DNA from: Alphaproteobacteria bacterium
Lineage (GTDB): Bacteria; Pseudomonadota; Alphaproteobacteria; UBA8366; GCA-2717185
DNA: 9,972 nt
NCBI GenBank assembly: GCA_016764135.1
Contig: JAESSL010000211.1
Span: forward strand, 1 to 9,972
Direction of reading: 5' to 3'
Shown in pieces: positions 6,558 to 9,972 of this stretch (position 1 is its first letter; each line of letters begins with the position of its first letter). Made by a program: the position numbers and the translations under genes. A model generated the notes under the pieces. It was not told the origin of the DNA. It saw only the letters and a program-made list of their open reading frames with translations, and did not search any database.

Positions 6558-6971
6558 ATGCTGCAGCCGAAACGGACGAAATTCCGGAAGCAACATAAAG
6601 GCCGCGTTCACGGACTCGCAAAAGGCGGGATGACGTTGAATTTTGGCGCTTATGGCTTGAAGGCGGTGACGCCAGGGCGCATAACCGCGCGTCAGATTGA
6701 AGCGGCGCGTCGGGCGATCACTCGCCACATGCGTCGTGTCGGTAAAGTCTGGATCCGTGTGTTTCCGGATGTGCCAGTTACGGGAAAACCCGCCGAAGTT
6801 CGCATGGGCTAAGGTAAAGGTTCTCCGGAATACTGGATGTGTCGTATTAAACCAGGCCGGATAATGTTTGAACTTGATGGTGTGGACGCCGACGTTGCGA
6901 AACGCGCATTTGAGTTGGCGTCGGCGAAGTTGCCGGTGGATACACGTTTTATTCAACGCTTTGGCGGTTGA
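6558..6971 (+). CDS. rplP: 50S ribosomal protein L16 (uL16), interrupted by an in-frame TAA
   Basis: L16 organises the A-site tRNA pocket beside the peptidyl transferase centre and is needed late in 50S assembly. Residues 1-84 are typical (MLQPKRTKFRKQHKG, LTARQIEAARR-like RITARQIEAARR, WIRVFPDVPVTGKP, EVRMG). Codon 85 (6810-6812) is TAA where the family has lysine in RMGKGKG. In the same frame the sequence continues GKGSPEYW, IKPGRIMFELDGV, AFELASAKLPV, TRFIQRFGG to TGA at 6969-6971, giving 137 residues in total, the normal length. There is no frameshift. The 84-residue truncated form would lack the C-terminal third of the fold. Explanations are a single-base sequencing error or mutation (AAA to TAA), readthrough, or reinitiation at the in-frame ATG 6837. 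The SD is AAAGGTAG, 6 nt before the ATG. The next gene, rpmC, is intact. Confidence 0.93.
6810..6812 (+). other. In-frame TAA at the conserved Lys85 codon of rplP
   Basis: The codon order around it is CGC ATG GGC TAA GGT AAA GGT. The next codons, GGT AAA GGT, restore the family's Gly-Lys-Gly without any change of frame. One base (A to T) separates TAA from the expected lysine codon AAA. Confidence 0.95.
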
Positions 6972-6984
6972 TAAGGAATTTACG

Positions 6985-7179
6985 ATGAAGGCCGAAGATC
7001 TACGTCAGAAGTCTGAAGACGAGTTAAGCGCGCAGCTTCTCGAACTCAAAAAGGAAGCGTTTAACTTGCGGTTCCAAAAGGCGAGCGGACAGTTGGAAAA
7101 CGTCGCTTGGGTTCGTGTTGTACGGCGCGATATCGCGCGCATCAAAACTATATTGAACGCACGCCGCGCGGCGGCCTAA
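6985..7179 (+). CDS. rpmC: 50S ribosomal protein L29 (uL29)
   Basis: L29 is a small two-helix protein near the tunnel exit, next to L23. The product is 64 residues. MKAEDLRQKSEDELSAQL forms the first helix, followed by NLRFQKASGQLEN and the second helix VRVVRRDIARIKTILNAR. An in-frame extension upstream overlaps rplP and is not used; the ATG at 6985 gives the family start and follows AAGGA (6973-6977) by 7 nt. A tryptophan stands in the LENVAWVR segment where related proteins usually have arginine; this could be real variation or one base change. It lies 13 nt after the natural end of rplP and 13 nt before rpsQ. Confidence 0.97.
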   Translation: MKAEDLRQKSEDELSAQLLELKKEAFNLRFQKASGQLENVAWVRVVRRDIARIKTILNARRAAA

Positions 7180-7192
7180 CGGAGAACAGGAA

Positions 7193-7453
7193 ATGCCAAG
7201 GCGAATTTTGCAAGGTAAAGTCGTTTCCGACGTTTCTGACAAAACAATCGTTGTTTTGGTGGAGCGGCGCGTAATGCACCCGCTTTATAAGAAAATTATT
7301 CGGAAATCTAAGAAATATCACGCGCATGACGCCAGGAATGTGCACAAAATCGGCGATACCGTTCGCATCCGCGAATGTCGTCCGATTTCAAAGCTGAAGA
7401 CCTGGGAAGTGCTTCGTGAAGAAGTTGGCGCACTAGCCGCCAGCGCCACGTAA
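7193..7453 (+). CDS. rpsQ: 30S ribosomal protein S17 (uS17)
   Basis: S17 is an OB-fold primary binder of 16S rRNA in the 30S body. The product is 86 residues. Landmarks are LQGKVVSDVSDKTIVVLVER, HPLYKKIIRKSKKYHAHD and the conserved GDTVRIRECRPISKLKTWEV. The last ten or so residues (VGALAASAT) are a variable tail. The start is supported by the usual N-terminus and a purine-rich SD in ACGGAGAACAGGAA. It is the last gene of the classic S10 set; rplN follows after 12 nt. Confidence 0.97.
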   Translation: MPRRILQGKVVSDVSDKTIVVLVERRVMHPLYKKIIRKSKKYHAHDARNVHKIGDTVRIRECRPISKLKTWEVLREEVGALAASAT

Positions 7454-7465
7454 GGAGATTCAGTT

Positions 7466-7834
7466 ATGATACAAATGCAATCGAATCTCGATGTTGCAGA
7501 TAATTCCGGCGCTCGTCGGGTCCAATGCATCAAGGTTCTGGGCGGATCAAAACGCCGCACAGCGGGCGTTGGCGATATTATTGTTGTCTCCGTTAAGGAG
7601 GCTATTCCACGCGGACGGGTCAAAAAGGGTGACATTCACAAGGCGGTGATTGTTCGGACTCGGAAAGAAATCCGGCGTGAGGATGGTTCTTCCATTCGGT
7701 TCGACCGAAATGCGGCGGTCTTGATCAATCCACAAGGCGAGCCTATCGGCACTCGTATTTTTGGGCCGGTCACACGCGAACTGCGTGCGCGGCAGTTCAT
7801 GAAAATTATTTCACTGGCGCCGGAAGTAATCTAG
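7466..7834 (+). CDS. rplN: 50S ribosomal protein L14 (uL14)
   Basis: L14 sits on the 50S interface, forms an intersubunit bridge and is the docking site of the silencing factor RsfS. The product is 122 residues, the standard length. MIQMQSNLDVADNSGAR at the start, GVGDIIVVSVKEAIPRG and VRTRKEIRREDGS in the middle, and RFDRNAAVLINPQGEPIGTR are diagnostic. A strong SD, TAAGGAG, begins with the rpsQ stop codon. It opens the spc gene set, but the 12-nt junction to rpsQ shows no room for a separate promoter or terminator. Confidence 0.98.
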   Translation: MIQMQSNLDVADNSGARRVQCIKVLGGSKRRTAGVGDIIVVSVKEAIPRGRVKKGDIHKAVIVRTRKEIRREDGSSIRFDRNAAVLINPQGEPIGTRIFGPVTRELRARQFMKIISLAPEVI

Positions 7835-7867
7835 GCGCGGTCGGTAGACGAAGGGTAAGTGACGAAA

Positions 7868-8185
7868 ATGGCTGCGAAGTTTAAAAAAGGCGACACGGTT
7901 ACCGTGTTGGCCGGGAGAGATAAGGGCAAGAAAGGTGAGATTCTTCGGGTATTGCCCGTTGAATCCCGCTTGTTCGTGCAGGGTGTCAACATGGTGAAAC
8001 GTCATACACGGCCGAGTCAGACCGCGGCCGGCGGCATCATTGAAAAGGAAGCGTCCATTCACGTTTCTAACGTCGCCCATATCGACCCGGAATCCGGCCA
8101 GGCGACCCGCGTTGGCTTTAAATTTATGGAAGATGGCCGCAAGGTGCGTTTCGCAAAACGCTCCGGCGAAGTCATCGACCGCTGA
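7868..8185 (+). CDS. rplX: 50S ribosomal protein L24 (uL24)
   Basis: L24 starts 50S assembly and later lies near the tunnel exit. From the ATG at 7868 the product is 105 residues, the usual length. An N-terminal KOW motif (FKKGDTVTVLAGRDKGKKGE) is followed by VQGVNMVKRHTRPSQTAAGG, EKEASIHVSNVAHIDP and the C-terminal RVGFKF segment. A GTG at 7859 would add three residues (MTK). Its distance to AAGGG (7851-7855) is only 3 nt, while the ATG is 12 nt away. The family start MAAKFKKGD favours the ATG, though the choice is not certain. The 33-nt spacer from rplN has no other clear content. Confidence 0.95.
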   Translation: MAAKFKKGDTVTVLAGRDKGKKGEILRVLPVESRLFVQGVNMVKRHTRPSQTAAGGIIEKEASIHVSNVAHIDPESGQATRVGFKFMEDGRKVRFAKRSGEVIDR

Positions 8186-8202
8186 TAGGAGGCGGTTTAG
8201 AC

Positions 8203-8763
8203 ATGGCGAGTACAGAAAAATATATCCCGCGATTGAAGACGCATTATCAATCGGTTGTGGTGAAGGAAATGGTAGACGCGTTCGGGTATACAAATCCGAT
8301 GCAAACGCCCAAGATCGAAAAAATCGTCGTCAACATGGGCGTTGGCGAAGCGGTGGGTGATTCCAAGGTCATTGCCAATGCGGTTCGGGATTTGACTATT
8401 ATTACGGGTCAGAGGCCGGTCGTGACGGTTGCGAAATATTCGATCGCGACATTCAAGTTGCGGGAAGGCATGTCGATCGGCGCGAAGGTTACGTTGCGTC
8501 GAACCCGGATGTATGAATTTTTAGACCGGTTGATTAATATCGCGCTGCCTCGGGTTCGAGATTTCCGTGGATTGACAACGCGTAGTTTTGACGGACACGG
8601 AAATTTTGCGATGGGATTGACCGAGCAAATTGTCTTCCCGGAAATTGACTATGATCAGGTCGATAAAATTCGCGGCATGGACGTGGTTATCTGCACAACA
8701 GCGCATACCAATGAAGAAGGCATCGCGCTGCTTAAAGGCTTTAACATGCCGTTCACGAGTTGA
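8203..8763 (+). CDS. rplE: 50S ribosomal protein L5 (uL5)
   Basis: L5 binds 5S rRNA and contacts the P-site tRNA and the 30S head in the central protuberance. The product is 186 residues. Landmarks are PKIEKIVVNMGVGEA, GQRPVVT, FKLREGMSIGAKVTLR, MYEFLDRLINIALPRVRDFR, GNFAMGLTEQIVFPEIDYD and the final TNEEGIALLKGFNMPF. The segment VAKYSIATFKLREG differs a little from the more usual KAKKSIAGFKLREG. A near-consensus SD, TAGGAGG (8186-8192), lies 10 nt before the ATG. In E. coli the S8 repressor site is at the rplX-rplE junction; here that spacer is just 17 nt and shows no obvious hairpin. Confidence 0.98.
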   Translation: MASTEKYIPRLKTHYQSVVVKEMVDAFGYTNPMQTPKIEKIVVNMGVGEAVGDSKVIANAVRDLTIITGQRPVVTVAKYSIATFKLREGMSIGAKVTLRRTRMYEFLDRLINIALPRVRDFRGLTTRSFDGHGNFAMGLTEQIVFPEIDYDQVDKIRGMDVVICTTAHTNEEGIALLKGFNMPFTS

Positions 8764-8786
8764 ACGGTTAGCGGAGAATACAGGAC

Positions 8787-9092
8787 ATGGCGAAGAAAAG
8801 CGCGGTGGAAAGAAACAAGAAGCGGGTACGGTTGGCGGCGCAATACGCAAGTCGCCGAGCTCGTTTGAAAGCGATTGCGGCGGATATGTCGGAGCCCGTC
8901 GAGGCGCGTTTTTCCGCACGAATGAAACTGGCCGAATTGCCTCGTAATTCCGCCCCTGTGCGGCAACGGAATCGTTGTCTGCTTAGTGGTCGGCCACGGG
9001 GGTATTACCGGAAATTTAAAATGTCCCGCATCGCGTTACGTGAATTGGCCTCGCAGGGATTAATTCCCGGCATGACCAAGTCTAGCTGGTAG
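8787..9092 (+). CDS. rpsN: 30S ribosomal protein S14 (uS14), zinc-free type
   Basis: S14 is a 30S head protein added late in assembly. The product is 101 residues, the long form without zinc: the CxxC pairs of the short zinc-binding form are absent, and one cysteine remains in RNRCLLSGRPRGYYRKF. The N-terminus MAKKSAVERNKKR and the C-terminus SRIALRELASQGLIPGMTKS are typical of alphaproteobacteria. It lies 23 nt after rplE with a purine-rich leader (GCGGAGAATACAGGA) and 13 nt before rpsH. Confidence 0.98.
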   Translation: MAKKSAVERNKKRVRLAAQYASRRARLKAIAADMSEPVEARFSARMKLAELPRNSAPVRQRNRCLLSGRPRGYYRKFKMSRIALRELASQGLIPGMTKSSW

Positions 9093-9105
9093 GGGAGATC
9101 AAAGA

Positions 9106-9504
9106 ATGTCGATGAGCGATCCCATGGGCGATATGCTTACCCGCATCCGCAACGGCCAGCGTTGTGGTATGTCGACGGTGAGTTGTCCTGCCTCGAAATT
9201 TCGTGCGAATGTGTTAGACGCATTGGAGCGCGAAGGGTATATCCGCGGGTTTAGTTGGGCCGAGTTACGCAAGGGCCTGCAAGAACTTACGATTGAACTG
9301 AAGTACAGCAACGGGTCGCCGGTGATCCGCGAGATTTCTCGCGTATCCAAGCCAGGCCGTCGCGTGTACTCCAAAATTAAGGATTTACCGCGCGAGTATA
9401 ATGGTTTGGGGGTTTCAATCCTCTCCACGCCGCGCGGTATTTTGTCTGACGCTGAAGCGCGTGAGGCGAATGTTGGCGGTGAGGTTATTTGCCGACTGTT
9501 CTAG
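9106..9504 (+). CDS. rpsH: 30S ribosomal protein S8 (uS8)
   Basis: S8 binds the central domain of 16S rRNA and in E. coli represses the spc operon. The product is 132 residues. MSMSDPMGDMLTRIRNGQ at the start, ALEREGYIRGF, VIREISRVSKPGRRVYSK, GLGVSILSTPRGILSDAEA and the end NVGGEVICRLF mark the family. The SD is GGGGAGA, overlapping the rpsN stop region. It is followed by an unusually long 115-nt spacer before rplF. Confidence 0.98.
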   Translation: MSMSDPMGDMLTRIRNGQRCGMSTVSCPASKFRANVLDALEREGYIRGFSWAELRKGLQELTIELKYSNGSPVIREISRVSKPGRRVYSKIKDLPREYNGLGVSILSTPRGILSDAEAREANVGGEVICRLF

Positions 9505-9512
9505 CGGAATGG

Positions 9513-9540
9513 TATAGAGGCTCGTCGTAGAGCCTTTGTA
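9513..9540 (+). repeat. 11-bp hairpin in rpsH-rplF spacer
   Basis: TATAGAGGCTC and GAGCCTTTGTA pair over 11 positions (nine Watson-Crick, two G-T) around the 6-nt loop GTCGTA. It starts 8 nt after the rpsH stop codon. The core AGGCTC/GAGCCT is a perfect 6-bp repeat. Only three T follow within the arm and no T-run follows the stem, so strong intrinsic termination is unlikely. It could act as an attenuator, a processing site or a protein-binding site; this is inference. Confidence 0.5.
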
Positions 9541-9573
9541 GCTGGTTTGAGAAATTGTATTGGGTTTGCCAGG

Positions 9574-9593
9574 GGCGGTACATTGCGTACGCC
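9574..9593 (+). repeat. Second, bulged hairpin in rpsH-rplF spacer
   Basis: GGC-G-GTAC pairs with GTACGCC, with a single bulged G (9577), around the loop ATTGC. That is 7 bp in all, ending 15 nt before the rplF SD. It is weaker than the upstream hairpin and may be chance. Confidence 0.3.
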
Positions 9594-9619
9594 GGAAGGT
9601 AGACCATCAGGAGAGACGG

Positions 9620-9972
9620 ATGTCACGCGTAGGAAAAACTCCGGTTGCCGTGCCGAGCGGCGTTGAGGTCAGCATCGTTGAAGGTATGCTGAAAGCCAAG
9701 GGCAAGCTTGGCGAACTATCCGTCAAGATTGTGTCGGATGTTGAGGTGCGTATTGAAGATAACAATGTCCTTGTCACGCCAAAGGGCACCAACAAACGGG
9801 CGCTGTCCATGTGGGGCACGACGCGTAGTCTGGTAAATAATGCGATCAGCGGCGTGTCAGAGGGCTATTCCAAGCGCCTGGAGGTTAACGGCGTCGGCTA
9901 TCGCGCTCAGGTGCAGAGGAGCAAGCTGACGCTTCAGCTGGGATACAGCCACGATATTAATTATACCGTGCC
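9620..9972 (+). CDS. rplF: 50S ribosomal protein L6 (uL6), N-terminal part (runs off window)
   Basis: L6 lies at the base of the 50S stalk near the sarcin-ricin loop and the factor-binding site. 117 complete codons are visible of about 177 expected, and the frame is open to the window end. MSRVGKTPVAVPSGV at the start, VTPKGTNKRALSMWGTTRSL, and EVNGVGYRAQVQ followed by LTLQLGYSHDINYTV are diagnostic. A strong SD, AGGAGA (9609-9614), lies 5 nt before the ATG. It is separated from rpsH by 115 nt, which suggests it may have some independent control within the spc operon. Confidence 0.97.
   Translation, partial: MSRVGKTPVAVPSGVEVSIVEGMLKAKGKLGELSVKIVSDVEVRIEDNNVLVTPKGTNKRALSMWGTTRSLVNNAISGVSEGYSKRLEVNGVGYRAQVQRSKLTLQLGYSHDINYTV

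Noticed and set aside
6456..6956. Minus-strand open frame of 166 codons (also 7811-8293, 160 codons, and 1538-1984, 148 codons)
   Set aside because: Each lies antisense to conserved ribosomal or EF-Tu genes, shows no recognisable domain, and is expected from codon bias on the coding strand.
6810..6971. rplP break as a frameshift or as selenocysteine/pyrrolysine insertion
   Set aside because: Both halves of L16 are in the same frame, so no frameshift is needed. The codon is TAA, whereas selenocysteine uses TGA and pyrrolysine uses TAG.
9488..9518. Possible promoter: TTGCCG, 18 nt, TATAGA (with TGG upstream of the -10) at the rpsH end
   Set aside because: Only 4 of 6 matches in each box, and part of it lies in rpsH coding sequence and the hairpin; too weak to annotate without transcript-start data.
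9505..9619. Small gene or RNA gene in the rpsH-rplF spacer
   Set aside because: The only ATG near the start of the spacer stops after two codons, and the hairpins do not form a tRNA cloverleaf or a known RNA that I can recognise.
1..9972. Genome-wide reassignment of TAA to an amino acid
   Set aside because: fusA, tuf, rplB, rpsS, rplV, rpsC, rpmC and rpsQ all end with TAA at the family's normal C-terminus, so TAA acts as a stop here.
1..9972. Mobile element, CRISPR array, toxin-antitoxin or defence system
   Set aside because: No transposase, integrase, direct-repeat array or non-translation gene is present; every gene belongs to the conserved str-S10-spc cluster.

Overview
This window is a contiguous run of translation genes on the + strand: the str (3' end), S10 and spc ribosomal-protein operons fused head to tail. 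The order is fusA (3' part), tuf, rpsJ, rplC, rplD, rplW, rplB, rpsS, rplV, rpsC, rplP, rpmC, rpsQ, rplN, rplX, rplE, rpsN, rpsH, rplF (5' part). Base composition is moderate in GC. The gene order, the EF-Tu start with a Cys at residue 13 (KPHCN), the alphaproteobacterial style of L29 and S8, the zinc-free 101-residue S14 and the C-terminally extended L3 point to an alphaproteobacterium, possibly of Rhodospirillales type. The family cannot be fixed from the sequence alone.

Layout: 1-2252 holds the two elongation factors EF-G and EF-Tu. 2314-7453 is the S10 operon (S10, L3, L4, L23, L2, S19, L22, S3, L16, L29, S17). 7466 to the window end is the spc operon as far as L6 (L14, L24, L5, S14, S8, L6). 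Most junctions are tight (overlaps of 1-4 nt or spacers of 2-23 nt), as expected for one co-transcribed, translationally coupled unit. Five spacers exceed 30 nt: fusA-tuf (63 nt), tuf-rpsJ (61 nt), rpsC-rplP (40 nt), rplN-rplX (33 nt) and rpsH-rplF (115 nt). All of these except rplN-rplX contain a small inverted repeat. No convincing Rho-independent terminator, RNA gene, mobile element, CRISPR array or minus-strand gene is visible.

The one real anomaly is rplP. The reading frame of L16 is intact from 6558 to 6971 and would encode a normal 137-residue protein. However, codon 85, in the conserved Met-Gly-Lys-Gly-Lys-Gly segment next to the peptidyl transferase centre, is TAA instead of a lysine codon. 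Everything after it still reads as good L16. This is a single-base nonsense change, a sequencing error, or a readthrough/split-gene case; eight other genes here end in TAA, so the codon is not globally reassigned. The second point of interest is the unusually long rpsH-rplF spacer with an 11-bp hairpin and a second smaller one. Otherwise the window is conserved housekeeping sequence, and I see no new multi-gene system in it.
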